From NCBI RefSeq assembly GCF_025195085.2, contig NZ_JANAVY020000003.1, positions 124,001 through 188,000 of the forward strand: DNA of 64,000 nucleotides, in the 5' to 3' direction. Below the pieces are notes generated by a model that had not been told where the DNA came from, did no database searches, and saw only the letters and a program-made list of their open reading frames with translations. The stretch comes from Vibrio intestinalis. GTDB lineage: Bacteria > Pseudomonadota > Gammaproteobacteria > Enterobacterales > Vibrionaceae. Position 1 is the first letter of the stretch, and each line of letters starts with the position of its first letter. Below are positions 37,765 to 46,976 of the stretch, piece after piece. The translations under genes were made by a program, and so were the position numbers.

Positions 37765-38224
37765 ACTCTTGTACCACGATAACTTCCCGACCAAAGATGG
37801 TGTCTTGATCGAAGAAGTAACTAAAAATTCCGCTAAAGTCGTAACTGATATAGTAAATGGCAATTGCCGAATTTTCCGGTGTGCCACACTCTGTGGTTTG
37901 CACCCCATCCGCAGGCTCACAAATCGCGTTAACTTGACTGAGCGCATTCATATTTGAAACGTAACGAACCGACGCTTTAAATTTGCTTTTATCGACTAAT
38001 CCACTCCACAAACTGTCGCTCTCGTCCAGTCGATCATAAAAATGATCAATGTAATCTTGCGTGTCTTTTTTCGCCGTTCGCGATGCTTCTGCAACGGCAA
38101 GATCGTTGACCGCGGAAACATAAGACATAAAGCTTAATTCCGCCCAAGCCGCAACCATCAACCAAAACGCAAAGAAGCCGAGCGCCAATTCAACACTTAC
38201 TACACCCTTTTCCTTTTTTTTCAT
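37739..38224 (-). CDS. tadE: Tad pilus minor pseudopilin TadE
   Basis: Minor pseudopilin of 161 residues. A lysine-rich leader (KKKEKG) precedes the processing motif G-VVSVELALGFFAFWLM with Glu at +5. The ectodomain has two cysteines (ICEPADGVQTTECG) that may pair. It is 10 bp downstream of tadD and overlaps tadF, which points to translational coupling. Confidence 0.82.
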   Translation of the reverse strand: MKKKEKGVVSVELALGFFAFWLMVAAWAELSFMSYVSAVNDLAVAEASRTAKKDTQDYIDHFYDRLDESDSLWSGLVDKSKFKASVRYVSNMNALSQVNAICEPADGVQTTECGTPENSAIAIYYISYDFSGIFSYFFDQDTIFGREVIVVQEYERDQFEI

Positions 38225-38234
38225 CCTTGTCTCC

Positions 38235-39035
38235 TTAAGGGGTTAAACCCTTAACCTCGGTAGATGGTGTCGGAGAGGATGCAAGCAACTCATCTGCAGG
38301 TGTCACGGACACTAACCTTAAGCCAATATAGAGCTCTTCGATTTCTTGAGCGGTATAGCGGGAAACAAACAGCGATTTGAAACGCTCAAAGTCACCCGAC
38401 TTTGCATAAGCCAAGGCAAGATTAGAGACTATGGTGGTGTCACGATTTCCCGATTGGTAAATAGGCTCCAATCGCGATATCGCAAGGCCATAGTCTTGTA
38501 ACAGGAGGTCAATAACGGCGAGGTTGTTCTTGATGGTGACATCATCGAAAAGGTGTTTTCGCGCTAGATAGAAGTATCGCCAGGCATTATTGATATCTCT
38601 CTGAGACGCATAAGCCATCCCCAACAGGTTTTCTACCTCTGGGTAATTTTCTCTAGCCTCTAACGCTTCCAAACCAGCAACAATAGTTTTATCCATGTTG
38701 CCTTTCGCAAATTCGATCTGTGCTTTTAAGTATAGTCCGTTGGGTGAAAACTGAGAATTTTTGGATAAGGTCTGATAGTAAAAATCCGCAGAGTCCAAAT
38801 CATCACTGTCTAAATACGCTTCAACCAATTTGACTCGTATACGCTCATCTTCGTTTTGCTTTAAATGCTCTTTGTAGTAGCTAATCAGCTTCGCCTGATC
38901 ACCCGCCTGAGCCAAAACCGTTTCCTTGGCAGAAAAGCTAGCAGATTGCGCTTGTTTAGCCACGCTCGACGGCGTAGAGCTACACCCAACAAGTGCACTA
39001 AACAATAACGATAACAGTACGATTTTTTGGACCAT
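38235..39035 (-). CDS. tadD: Tad pilus lipoprotein TadD with TPR repeats
   Basis: A 266-residue lipoprotein. The signal ends in lipobox ALVGC (Cys18). The mature part is built of tetratricopeptide helices (about 50-230, e.g. VEAYLDSDDLDSADFYYQTL and NNLAVIDLLLQDYGLAISRL, which is the last residues cited in part), a scaffold for assembling other Tad proteins, perhaps the RcpA secretin as a pilotin. It lies between tadC and tadE with 10-12 bp gaps. Confidence 0.85.
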   Translation of the reverse strand: MVQKIVLLSLLFSALVGCSSTPSSVAKQAQSASFSAKETVLAQAGDQAKLISYYKEHLKQNEDERIRVKLVEAYLDSDDLDSADFYYQTLSKNSQFSPNGLYLKAQIEFAKGNMDKTIVAGLEALEARENYPEVENLLGMAYASQRDINNAWRYFYLARKHLFDDVTIKNNLAVIDLLLQDYGLAISRLEPIYQSGNRDTTIVSNLALAYAKSGDFERFKSLFVSRYTAQEIEELYIGLRLVSVTPADELLASSPTPSTEVKGLTP

Positions 39036-39047
39036 TGTTCACCTTCC

Positions 39048-39953
39048 TTATGAACCGGCCATCATTCTCATGATGCCTGGTGCAGTAATCAAAATAACGA
39101 TAGGTAACATGATGAGTAGTATCAGCGGAATAGACATCTTGGCTGACAACTTACCTATTTTTTCCTCTATACCGAGCATTTGGATTTCACGAATATCCAT
39201 CGCTAACGTGGTCAAAACGCTGTAAATCGATGAGCCGTATTGCAAACTCTGACTCAAGGTCATGACAAAACTACGAATCTCAGGCGTTGGTACGCGGTCA
39301 TACAACTCTTCTAACGATTGATCTAAACCAACCAACTTTGCTCGCTCATTGGTTTTATTCAGCATATAAGCAATGTCACGATCAAAGCCGCTCATCTCTT
39401 TGGTTAAATAACCCATGGAGGATTCGATGGTCATACCGGTTTGTACACACACTCCCATTAAATCAAGTAGATACGGCAAACGGTCCGAGAGTTTGCGCTG
39501 CAGCGCTTTTCTGCGCATCGCCAAGTACCAATCTGGCCCAAGCAAACACAGCACTACCCAAAGAGAGGTGTAGAGCAATACTTGGGTTATTGGTAAAACA
39601 ATTTGTATGCCATAGAACACAATCAAACCAGCACCAATAACCAATGCGCCGTACTTGATTGGGAATAGCCATTTAGAGAATTTGGCGTCATAAAAACCCG
39701 CTGCTATCAGCTTTTGTTGGACGTCCGTTTCAGACATGGAAACGAAGCTACCAATCATCTTATTGACGTATTCAAGGAAGCTCTGCGCACGCTGTTTTTT
39801 ACTGTAATTCAAACCATATTTTGCAAAGCGATTTTGACGAATCGCCCTTAAATACAAACTGTAAAACACCACACAAACGCCGAGCACCACAAACCAAGCA
39901 GCGAGAATCACTTGCCCTGTGGTGGTTGAGAAAAAAGCAATAACCGTTTCCAT
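39048..39953 (-). CDS. tadC: Tad pilus inner-membrane platform protein TadC
   Basis: A 301-residue polytopic protein of the GspF/T2SSF family that, with TadB, forms the inner-membrane platform on which the TadA ATPase acts. A helix at about 10-30, two near 100-150, and one at the C terminus (SIPLILLIMLPIVILITAPG) are visible, with the T2SSF cytoplasmic domain between (DLMGVCVQTGMTIESSM). ATG 39953 overlaps the tadB stop as TGATG; the ORF could extend 9 codons upstream, but this overlap is the better choice. Confidence 0.9.
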   Translation of the reverse strand: METVIAFFSTTTGQVILAAWFVVLGVCVVFYSLYLRAIRQNRFAKYGLNYSKKQRAQSFLEYVNKMIGSFVSMSETDVQQKLIAAGFYDAKFSKWLFPIKYGALVIGAGLIVFYGIQIVLPITQVLLYTSLWVVLCLLGPDWYLAMRRKALQRKLSDRLPYLLDLMGVCVQTGMTIESSMGYLTKEMSGFDRDIAYMLNKTNERAKLVGLDQSLEELYDRVPTPEIRSFVMTLSQSLQYGSSIYSVLTTLAMDIREIQMLGIEEKIGKLSAKMSIPLILLIMLPIVILITAPGIMRMMAGS

Positions 39954-40873
39954 CAGCGCACCCCTTTCATCAAGCCCCAAACGATGGCTATCCCGATGGC
40001 TTCACTGATCAACATGTAATAAAGAATCGGACGCCCCTCTTCGTGAAACATCACGAACTCATAGTTGTCTGGGCTCATCGCTTGCATAATGAGTAAGAAA
40101 ATAAACGGGATTGCCGCCACTATTTTGGCCGACATACGAGCCTCTGCAGTCAATGCGAATTTTTTCTTCTCAATTGAGCGCGCATCAAACATCAATCGAT
40201 TTAAGCGAGTGATCACATCTTTTAGCTGACCACCACGGTGCATATTAGCGCGCAAGGTAATAACGAAAAATTGAAATGATGGATAAGGAAAACGTCGGCA
40301 AGATTTACGCAGCACATCATCAGCACTCTCACCAAGCTGTAAACGCTCACCCATGAGCTTAAACTCGGCACCGACATCGCCATCGAGAGATTTACCCACA
40401 TACATGATGGCATGCATGATACTTTCCCCCGAAGACACGGCGCTTGAAAGCATGTTAAGCGCATCAGGAAAAGACTCTTCAAACATTTTCTCTTCACGCT
40501 TTTGCAGCCATAAATAGCCAATAGTCATTCCTATCACTTCAACAATCGCGACAACAATAAAAACGTTACCACGGATGAACCTGTCGTTGATTTCAAGTGC
40601 AAGAAAACCGAATACTGCTATCGCTAAGAGAATCTTAAAGTAGGAGAAACGACCCAATTGCTTTTGAACATTGACCCACTTCTCGCTGATCATTTGCCCA
40701 TAGGTTCTGTCGGATAGCGACTTCAAGTCTACCGCTTGGCCGCTCTCACTGGACATATTGCTCACCAGTACAGTGCGGTTGAACTCTTCCAGATAAGTGT
40801 GCTTTTTCTTAGGCTCGAATGCCCATACCAACAGTACTAGCACTCCAAACCCGAGCAGGACAAAATAGATCAT
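39953..40873 (-). CDS. tadB: Tad pilus inner-membrane platform protein TadB
   Basis: A 306-residue GspF-like protein, paralogue of TadC. It has an N-terminal hydrophobic helix (YFVLLGFGVLVLLVWAF), a pair near 95-135, the T2SSF core with SFPDALNMLSSAVSSGESIMHA (cited partly: NMLSSAVSSGESI), and two C-terminal helices. Its ATG overlaps the tadA stop as ATGA, and its stop overlaps tadC, so the three are translationally coupled. Confidence 0.9.
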   Translation of the reverse strand: MIYFVLLGFGVLVLLVWAFEPKKKHTYLEEFNRTVLVSNMSSESGQAVDLKSLSDRTYGQMISEKWVNVQKQLGRFSYFKILLAIAVFGFLALEINDRFIRGNVFIVVAIVEVIGMTIGYLWLQKREEKMFEESFPDALNMLSSAVSSGESIMHAIMYVGKSLDGDVGAEFKLMGERLQLGESADDVLRKSCRRFPYPSFQFFVITLRANMHRGGQLKDVITRLNRLMFDARSIEKKKFALTAEARMSAKIVAAIPFIFLLIMQAMSPDNYEFVMFHEEGRPILYYMLISEAIGIAIVWGLMKGVR

Positions 40874-42153
40874 TGCTGCCTCCCTATTTGAAATAGAGAA
40901 TCTAATTGTGCTTCTAAACCGAAGAAGCGTGCTTTTTCGACCAGAACAGAGCGCTTCATCAAGCCCGCAGTCACATAGTTACCACGCACTTGCTCAGTAT
41001 TGGCTTCACTTAACTCCGGTTGAAAGCGGAATATCTCTTCCAATACAACACTGTTGCCCTCAATACCAATCACCTCGGTAATGCTCATCACTTTACGGCT
41101 ACCGTCATGTAAGCGGCTGATTTGGATAATGATATCGATAGCACTCACAATGGTGCGTCGAATTGCATCCAGCGGTAAATTATTGGTCGCCATCATCACC
41201 ATAGCTTCTACCCTTGCGAGCGCATCTCTTGGCGTGTTGGCGTGCAGCGTTGACATGGAGCCATCATGACCCGTATTCATTGCCTGCAGCATCTCAAAAG
41301 CTTCACCACCACGACACTCACCAACAATGATGCGGTCAGGACGCATACGTAAGGCATTAATCACCAAATCTCGCTGGTGCACTGCGCCCGTATTTTCAAT
41401 ACCAGCAGTGCGAGTTTCTAAACGAACAACGTGAGGCTGCAATAGACGCAACTCGGCCGCATCCTCAATAGTGACAATCCGTTCTTTCTCCGAAATGTAT
41501 TGCGAGAGTGCATTGAGCATGGTGGTTTTACCTGAACCAGTACCACCAGAGATCAAAATGTTGAGGCGACAACGGGAAGCGATCATCATCATCTGCGCCA
41601 TTTCCGGGCTCATAGCGCCAAACTCAACCAACTTATTTAAATCGATCGCTTGTTTTTTAAATTTACGAATCGAGATAGAAGTGCCATCAATGGCAATAGG
41701 AGGAATAACAATATTGACCCGGCTACCATCAGGTAAGCGGGCATCACACATGGGTTGAGATTCATCTACGCGGCGACCAACGCGCCCGGCAATACGTTTA
41801 GCAATTTCAAGTAACTGTTGGCCATCAACAAATGTTACATCCGCCGGCTCAACCAAACCGTTACGTTCAATAAAGACATGCTCATGACCATTGATCATGA
41901 TATCGGTGATGGATTCATCATCCATCAAGGGTTGCAGCGGCCCTAAACCTTGTAGTTCATCAACTAAATTCTTAACAAAGTCATTGCGCAATACGGTAGG
42001 TACCGGCAACTGCTCTTTATCAATCAGCATAGTTAATGCTTGAGCCAACTGTTCAGAGAGCTGCTGAGCGTTAAGGCGATTAATCACCTCAGGATCGAGA
42101 GCATCAAATATTTTTCCGCGTAGATCTTTGTATATCTCTCTGGCACCTTGCAT
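40870..42153 (-). CDS. tadA: Tad pilus secretion ATPase TadA (CpaF)
   Basis: Hexameric secretion ATPase (type II/IV family) of 427 residues that powers Flp pilus assembly. Visible motifs are Walker A GGTGSGKTTML (about residue 195), the Asp box, Walker B RPDRIIVGECRGGEA and the His box STLHANTPRDAL. It is cytoplasmic and works with TadB/TadC. The family uses ATP hydrolysis both for extension and, in some systems, for retraction. Confidence 0.95.
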   Translation of the reverse strand: MQGAREIYKDLRGKIFDALDPEVINRLNAQQLSEQLAQALTMLIDKEQLPVPTVLRNDFVKNLVDELQGLGPLQPLMDDESITDIMINGHEHVFIERNGLVEPADVTFVDGQQLLEIAKRIAGRVGRRVDESQPMCDARLPDGSRVNIVIPPIAIDGTSISIRKFKKQAIDLNKLVEFGAMSPEMAQMMMIASRCRLNILISGGTGSGKTTMLNALSQYISEKERIVTIEDAAELRLLQPHVVRLETRTAGIENTGAVHQRDLVINALRMRPDRIIVGECRGGEAFEMLQAMNTGHDGSMSTLHANTPRDALARVEAMVMMATNNLPLDAIRRTIVSAIDIIIQISRLHDGSRKVMSITEVIGIEGNSVVLEEIFRFQPELSEANTEQVRGNYVTAGLMKRSVLVEKARFFGLEAQLDSLFQIGRQQ

Positions 42154-42156
42154 AGG

Positions 42157-43392
42157 TTAGCCTCCCCAACCAAATGGGAATGGTGAGTTGTTTTTCATCT
42201 CTTCACCAAAGATAAGCGCCGCGAGATTTTCCATCGCCTTCGCTGGTTGGCCTCGATAATCGGTAATGCGTTTTTTATCGAGAATGTGTGCATCAAGCTT
42301 TTTCATGTACGGCACAATGATATCAACGGGTCGGCGTAAAAATTCTTCAACCTCATCGCGGCTCACCGTGGCGCAAGAATCCGGCAGTGAGTAATTCAGC
42401 ACGACAATAATGCGCACCGGTGATGACTTGGTTTCGGACAGCTCTTTGATCTCTTTGTACTGACGAGCCGCTTCACGTAGAGAGGAAATAGTGGGGGAAA
42501 TAACCAAAATGATGCAATCAGAAATCTCCACTAGCTCTTTAGACGAAAAAACCATTTCAGCAGTAGAAGAGAGATCTTCTAACACAAAGTTCACCTCTTC
42601 CGAGACAAACGCAGCGACGTTTTTGGTGTAATCTTTAAGGTCTACGTTTTCAATATCTTGCGAGGTTAAAGAGAGTACAGACAAATTCTTATTCTGCTTT
42701 TTGAGCAAGCTTTGAGACGATGAAAAATCCAAGTTAGAGGCAAGAGAGCCGGAACGAATTTCACGCTTCTCAAATTTTTCAATCCCGAGCATGATGTCGA
42801 GGTTACCGCCTTGATAGCAGTTATCCACCACTACACAAGAGGCATTGCGCTTGTCTGATAGCACTCGACTCATTTCAGCGCACAGTAGCGTTGTCCCCAC
42901 TCCACCTTTACAGCCAACAAAGCTAACCTGTTTTGCTCGACGTTTTTTGCTTAACCCTCGATTGCCTAATCGGTTGTCATTGACGCTAAGAACAAAGTCG
43001 ATTAACTCATTCTTATTAATCGGCCAGAACAAGTAGTAAATACCCAAGGCTTTGAGTTTTCGAATGGTCGAAATACAATCTTCGCTGCCAATCACCACTA
43101 CGGAAGCACTGTTGGGCATGAGGTGGCTCAAACGCTCGGCATCTTGAGCAATATCCTCACTTTTGTTTAGCTCTAGGATAATCACTTCAATTGACTCAGA
43201 GCGCGTATTCTCTGAAACTTTATCATCGGAAAGAGTATTGAATTCCGGCTGCTCTAAGCCTTCAAATCGATACGCCTCACTGATCAATTTTTTGCATTCA
43301 TCCGTTTGCACGAAAGCAATCGAGTTAATGTTACGAGCCTCACCCGCAGCACCATCCTCACGGCTTTTTAAGATATCGACTAAATCAAACAT
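42157..43392 (-). CDS. tadZ: Tad pilus localisation protein TadZ (CpaE)
   Basis: A 411-residue protein with an N-terminal receiver-like domain (about 30-150) and a ParA/MinD-type ATPase domain. The deviant Walker A reads CKGGVGTTLLC, so the usual catalytic-type Lys after the Gly (KGGxGK) is Thr; TadZ proteins are known to be atypical ATPases. Further motifs are VVVDNCYQGGNLD and the switch region LVISPTISSLREA. It localises the Tad machine to a cell pole. It lies 3 bp upstream of tadA. Confidence 0.88.
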   Translation of the reverse strand: MFDLVDILKSREDGAAGEARNINSIAFVQTDECKKLISEAYRFEGLEQPEFNTLSDDKVSENTRSESIEVIILELNKSEDIAQDAERLSHLMPNSASVVVIGSEDCISTIRKLKALGIYYLFWPINKNELIDFVLSVNDNRLGNRGLSKKRRAKQVSFVGCKGGVGTTLLCAEMSRVLSDKRNASCVVVDNCYQGGNLDIMLGIEKFEKREIRSGSLASNLDFSSSQSLLKKQNKNLSVLSLTSQDIENVDLKDYTKNVAAFVSEEVNFVLEDLSSTAEMVFSSKELVEISDCIILVISPTISSLREAARQYKEIKELSETKSSPVRIIVVLNYSLPDSCATVSRDEVEEFLRRPVDIIVPYMKKLDAHILDKKRITDYRGQPAKAMENLAALIFGEEMKNNSPFPFGWGG

Positions 43393-43405
43393 CGCCGCTC
43401 CCTCT

Positions 43406-43924
43406 TTATTTTTCTAGCTCTTGACCAAGCAACATTTTTTCTGGATGGACCATACTCTGCCAACGAGCATTCTCTGCGAAACATCCATCGTGATAACTGC
43501 CAAACTGACCAATTGTGGTGTAGTCGCACAGCTCCGTAACCACTTTGTATTTCACTGTACTGACCGAGATATCAAAGTGACTCTCTTGCTTAGCTTCAGA
43601 TTGAGTGATAACAATCATGTCGGCACTAATCCCATCCTTTTGCAGCTGTTTGCTCAGCTTATCCGCCATACGTTTACCTGCCTTACTCGACCACTCAATG
43701 GCAATTTTCTCATTTGCAATCACGTTCCATTGTTGCTCTACATATTCATATAGCAGCTCCCAAGCATGGCGCTCCTTTTTGGGCTTAATGGTTAAATGAT
43801 ACGTATTGGTGATAGGTACAATATGCAGGTGTGCACCGTCTCGCTCTTGAATGGTTTCAGCACAACCCACCAGCGAACCTAATACCACCAAACAGGTTAA
43901 ACATGGTTTAATTAGTGATTTCAT
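43406..43924 (-). CDS. Tad pilus lipoprotein, RcpB/CpaD-like
   Basis: A 172-residue lipoprotein with lipobox SLVGC (Cys21). The mature domain has no motif I can name beyond two C-terminal cysteines (ELCDYTTIGQFGSYHDGC). Its place between the rcpA secretin and tadZ is that of rcpB/cpaD in other tad clusters, which are outer-membrane accessory proteins of the pilus channel. The assignment rests on position and lipoprotein nature. Its ATG overlaps the rcpA stop by four bases. Confidence 0.7.
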   Translation of the reverse strand: MKSLIKPCLTCLVVLGSLVGCAETIQERDGAHLHIVPITNTYHLTIKPKKERHAWELLYEYVEQQWNVIANEKIAIEWSSKAGKRMADKLSKQLQKDGISADMIVITQSEAKQESHFDISVSTVKYKVVTELCDYTTIGQFGSYHDGCFAENARWQSMVHPEKMLLGQELEK

Positions 43925-45240
43925 TGCTTAAACCCTCCTGTCGACAACACCTCATTAACCTTGGTTTCTGCTGCCTTTGGATAGCCCTCACCAATCTTAA
44001 AGAAACGTTCTAAATTCGAGGTTCTTTGCATGGTTGGCAATTGCACTTGAGACGGGTGAATCGGCTGAACCAGATTGACCGTCGCCACAATAACAAGCTC
44101 TGTTTTGGTTCGCTCTGTAGCGGTATTTCTAAATAGAGCTCCCAGTACAGGAATATCGCCAATGTAAGGAATACGACGCAGTGTCTCTCGGTCTTCTGTG
44201 CTCAGTAACCCACCTAGAATGAAACTTTGACCATCTCCCAGTTCAACGGTGGTTCTGGCTCTACGGGTTCTTAATGCTGGCAAGTCGTAATTGTCGTTCT
44301 CATATTGGTTATCTAATGCACTGACCTCAGGCATCATAGACAGCTTGATTTTTTCATCGCTAAGCACTTTGGCCATCAACTCTAGTCGGACACCATATTC
44401 GCGATATTCAACGTCTGTTGAACCATCAATCACTGTCACAACCGGAATCTCACCACCAGCCAGAAAGCTAGCTGTCTCACCAGAGATCACCGACAGATTG
44501 GGCTCGGCGAGCACTTGGCCGACGTTATCATCGCCAATCGCGGTAATCACGGAGACAATATCACTGGCACTAAAATTGGTAATCTGGTCAACGAAAACGC
44601 CGGGCGAAGTCGTACCAATTTGAATACCGAATTCTTCGAGGAAACTATGAGTGACTTCCGCTATGGTCAATTTGACGTTAACTTGCTTAGTGGTTACCAC
44701 ATCAATGTTATTCACTAAACCTTGGAAGCGGTAACGGCGCATGAACTGCATCTCATACATTTGATCACCGAGATCCCAGTTAACATTGGTAATTTCAACG
44801 TCTTTACCTAGCAGCTCACCCGCTAAACGATAAATCTGCTCACGAATTTCGTCTGACGAGACCGTACCGCTAAGCACCGCCTGCTCACCTAAGTTATATA
44901 TGCTGACGTCACTCTTGGGGTATCTCAGCTGGATTTGCTGTTGGATGTGCACCAAGCTTTTATTGACCACTAATTTACGGGAGATCAAGGTATTGCCTTC
45001 CTTATCAAACACCATAAATGAGGCATTACCGATTTTACGTCCAAAGAAAACCACTTTGTTTTTGTCGATTACTTGATAATCGGCAATCTCTGGGTCGGAG
45101 ATAAAAACAGAACCAATCTCTGACTGAGTTTCAATGGCTTGCGCATCACCTTCGGAAAGGTTAACTATGCGGGCGGCGTGTACTGAAATGCTAATGGGGA
45201 CTAGTAGAAGGCATAGCAGTATTAGATATCCTTTTCTCAT
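43921..45240 (-). CDS. rcpA: Tad pilus secretin RcpA (CpaC)
   Basis: Outer-membrane secretin of 439 residues. After a signal peptide (LILLCLLLVPISISVHA) comes the pilus-specific N-terminal domain (IVNLSEGDAQAIE, VFISDPEIADYQVIDKNKV given in part), a BON/N1-like region, and the C-terminal secretin core with IAEVTHSFLEEFGIQ, VLAEPNLSVISGETASFLAGG (partly cited: SGETASFLAGG) and RIPYIGDIPVLGALF. It forms the pore through which Flp pili exit. Confidence 0.93.
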   Translation of the reverse strand: MRKGYLILLCLLLVPISISVHAARIVNLSEGDAQAIETQSEIGSVFISDPEIADYQVIDKNKVVFFGRKIGNASFMVFDKEGNTLISRKLVVNKSLVHIQQQIQLRYPKSDVSIYNLGEQAVLSGTVSSDEIREQIYRLAGELLGKDVEITNVNWDLGDQMYEMQFMRRYRFQGLVNNIDVVTTKQVNVKLTIAEVTHSFLEEFGIQIGTTSPGVFVDQITNFSASDIVSVITAIGDDNVGQVLAEPNLSVISGETASFLAGGEIPVVTVIDGSTDVEYREYGVRLELMAKVLSDEKIKLSMMPEVSALDNQYENDNYDLPALRTRRARTTVELGDGQSFILGGLLSTEDRETLRRIPYIGDIPVLGALFRNTATERTKTELVIVATVNLVQPIHPSQVQLPTMQRTSNLERFFKIGEGYPKAAETKVNEVLSTGGFKQ

Positions 45241-45259
45241 GTCTCCTCCATTGTTCTTG

Positions 45260-46063
45260 TTATTTAACCGTTACCTCATTGGCACGGAATTCGACAATTG
45301 CTCGATAGTCAGGCAGTACATCACCTGAGTTAGCTTGTAGCTCTGACGCTTCCTGTAATCCAAGCGACTTATGCACTTCAAGCTGAGTAATATTCTTAGC
45401 GATAGCCAATTTGGCAACTTGGCGCTGTGATAACTCTAAGATGAGCGTCACGGTCGTTGCCGCGTCTTGGTCTCGAGTTTCTTCTTTAGTTTCTTTGCTC
45501 ACTTTAAGTACCTTGACCGCGATGAGCACCGGGGAAATAGAGACGGATTGATAGCCTGAAACAGTTTCATCATTGGCTAAATTTTGTTGCTCAGAAGAGA
45601 GTGCAACCACATCAACCATAGTGCCATGAGTGATAAGTCCTCCGACAATATCAGTGTCGTTGACCTTGATGGCATAAGGGACTCGATTGGGCGCTAATAC
45701 CGTGTCGATATAACCCAATTCATCAGGCGAGAGCATCGTTGCTGGAGATAATGTTTCCCCTTCAGCCATATCCTGAATCGCAACACCACCAGCAGGAAGA
45801 GTGAGCGGTTGAGCGGTATCAATCCCCATTTTCAAAGCTTGTTCTTCTGGTACTCGCTTTACTTCAAGACTTGATTTGGAAATGAGTTCTCCCCGTTTAA
45901 TGGGAGACTTAACCACATACACAGAGGCAAGTGCGCTATCTTGCTCTGGTGTATCCGGTATTGCCACATTTTGATTGTTCTTGGCAAAATAGTTGCTCGA
46001 CAATCCATATAAACCCGCACCAATACAAACCAATGCTATTGGAACAAGAATTTTCAATTTCAT
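45260..46063 (-). CDS. rcpC: Tad pilus protein RcpC (CpaB)
   Basis: A 267-residue protein with an N-terminal membrane helix (ILVPIALVCIGAGLYGL) and a SAF-type domain (about 45-115: YVVKSPIKRGELISKSSL) followed by the CpaB/RcpC C-terminal domain. It is periplasmic and works with the secretin; in Aggregatibacter, RcpC is tied to pilin modification and stability. It is 8 bp after tadV and 19 bp before rcpA. Confidence 0.88.
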   Translation of the reverse strand: MKLKILVPIALVCIGAGLYGLSSNYFAKNNQNVAIPDTPEQDSALASVYVVKSPIKRGELISKSSLEVKRVPEEQALKMGIDTAQPLTLPAGGVAIQDMAEGETLSPATMLSPDELGYIDTVLAPNRVPYAIKVNDTDIVGGLITHGTMVDVVALSSEQQNLANDETVSGYQSVSISPVLIAVKVLKVSKETKEETRDQDAATTVTLILELSQRQVAKLAIAKNITQLEVHKSLGLQEASELQANSGDVLPDYRAIVEFRANEVTVK

Positions 46064-46071
46064 ACGACCTC

Positions 46072-46494
46072 CTAAATAGAGCCTACTGAGGTAATAAAGC
46101 AGCTCAAGGCAATCGGTATTCCATAAGGTACTGAATTGAATTTATTTTTATCACTAATTTTTTTTGATATTAAAAATACAATTACAGTAACAAAACCAGC
46201 AAAACCAATATAAATCATTGTACTAAGGTAATATTGACTATCAATCATAGGAAAAAATGCGAGCAGGAGTTTACTGTCTCCTGCTCCCCAGATTCCAACC
46301 TTCCAAACCAATAAAGAGACTGGTAACAAAATAACAAAGCTCAACCATTCAAATGGATTTTTTGTTATCATAAGGGAAGAAATTGAAAGCACTAATATTA
46401 ACAAACACAGCCAATTAGGTATTATCCTATAGCGCCAGTCAAAATAACAAACTAAAAGAGTTAGTATAAAAACCGTGCTAATAAATACAGTCAC
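46072..46494 (-). CDS. tadV: Prepilin peptidase TadV (CpaA)
   Basis: A 140-residue polytopic aspartyl prepilin peptidase that processes Flp, TadE and TadF. Catalytic aspartates are visible in FDWRYRIIPN (Asp19) and GAGDSKLL (about 73). It is short because it lacks the N-methylation domain of PilD-type enzymes, as is usual for TadV. The gene is noticeably AT-rich compared with its neighbours. It follows flp by 13 bp. Confidence 0.9.
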   Translation of the reverse strand: MTVFISTVFILTLLVCYFDWRYRIIPNWLCLLILVLSISSLMITKNPFEWLSFVILLPVSLLVWKVGIWGAGDSKLLLAFFPMIDSQYYLSTMIYIGFAGFVTVIVFLISKKISDKNKFNSVPYGIPIALSCFITSVGSI

Positions 46495-46507
46495 TTAATA
46501 CAGAAAC

Positions 46508-46714
46508 CTACGGTTGTACATTCGAAACAATATTGGCCATAGCATTCGATAGTGCTAATCCTAGACCCGTTGTAGTGTCACTACCAAATACCGCAGCTAC
46601 AATAGCTGCGATCGCTACACCAACTAATGCATACTCAATCGCGGTAACACCTTCTTTCTCTTTGATAAAACTATGCGCAAGATTTTGTAACTCAACATAT
46701 TTACGTAAGATCAT
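46508..46714 (-). CDS. flp: Flp-type pilin
   Basis: Major pilin subunit of 68 residues. The leader ends KEKEG and the mature protein starts VTAIEYALVGVAIAAIVAAV, with the Glu5-Tyr6 pair that defines Flp pilins; mature length is about 45. A very good ribosome-binding site (AAGGAGAGAG) lies 5 bases upstream, consistent with high expression. It is the first gene of the cluster and the promoter is expected in 46715-47000. Confidence 0.93.
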   Translation of the reverse strand: MILRKYVELQNLAHSFIKEKEGVTAIEYALVGVAIAAIVAAVFGSDTTTGLGLALSNAMANIVSNVQP

Positions 46715-46959
46715 AACTCTCTCCTTTTACTACAACCTTATATCGATGTGATCTATTTCAATAGATTCATAGTAAAACTAGTCAGCAAGATCCTTTTTAG
46801 CAATATGAGTATGAAAATGAATTCCTAATTGAAAATTGAAAGAAACAAATAGTAATACTTTTATTAATAACGAGTTACGTCAATATTTCGACGATTTTCC
46901 CGTCATTTTGTTGTATATATTTTTTATGCCTATAGATATAACAAAATGAGATATAGATG

Positions 46960-46976
46960 AATTTATCAGATAAATT
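46960..46976. promoter_or_regulatory. 17-bp palindrome upstream of flp
   Basis: AATTTATC-A-GATAAATT is perfectly symmetric around one base, 246 bp before the flp start, in the 765-bp gap between flp and the acyl-CoA synthetase gene. A second perfect palindrome, GACAATTGTC, lies at 47012-47021. They may be operators for the Tad operon or for the opposite gene. The rest of the gap is AT-rich; from 47114 to 47224 a signal-peptide-like fragment is open but has no credible start. Confidence 0.45.

Noticed and set aside
37765..37947. N-terminal extension of TadF
   Set aside because: It would read 60 codons through tadE in another frame; the prepilin motif fits a start at 37764.
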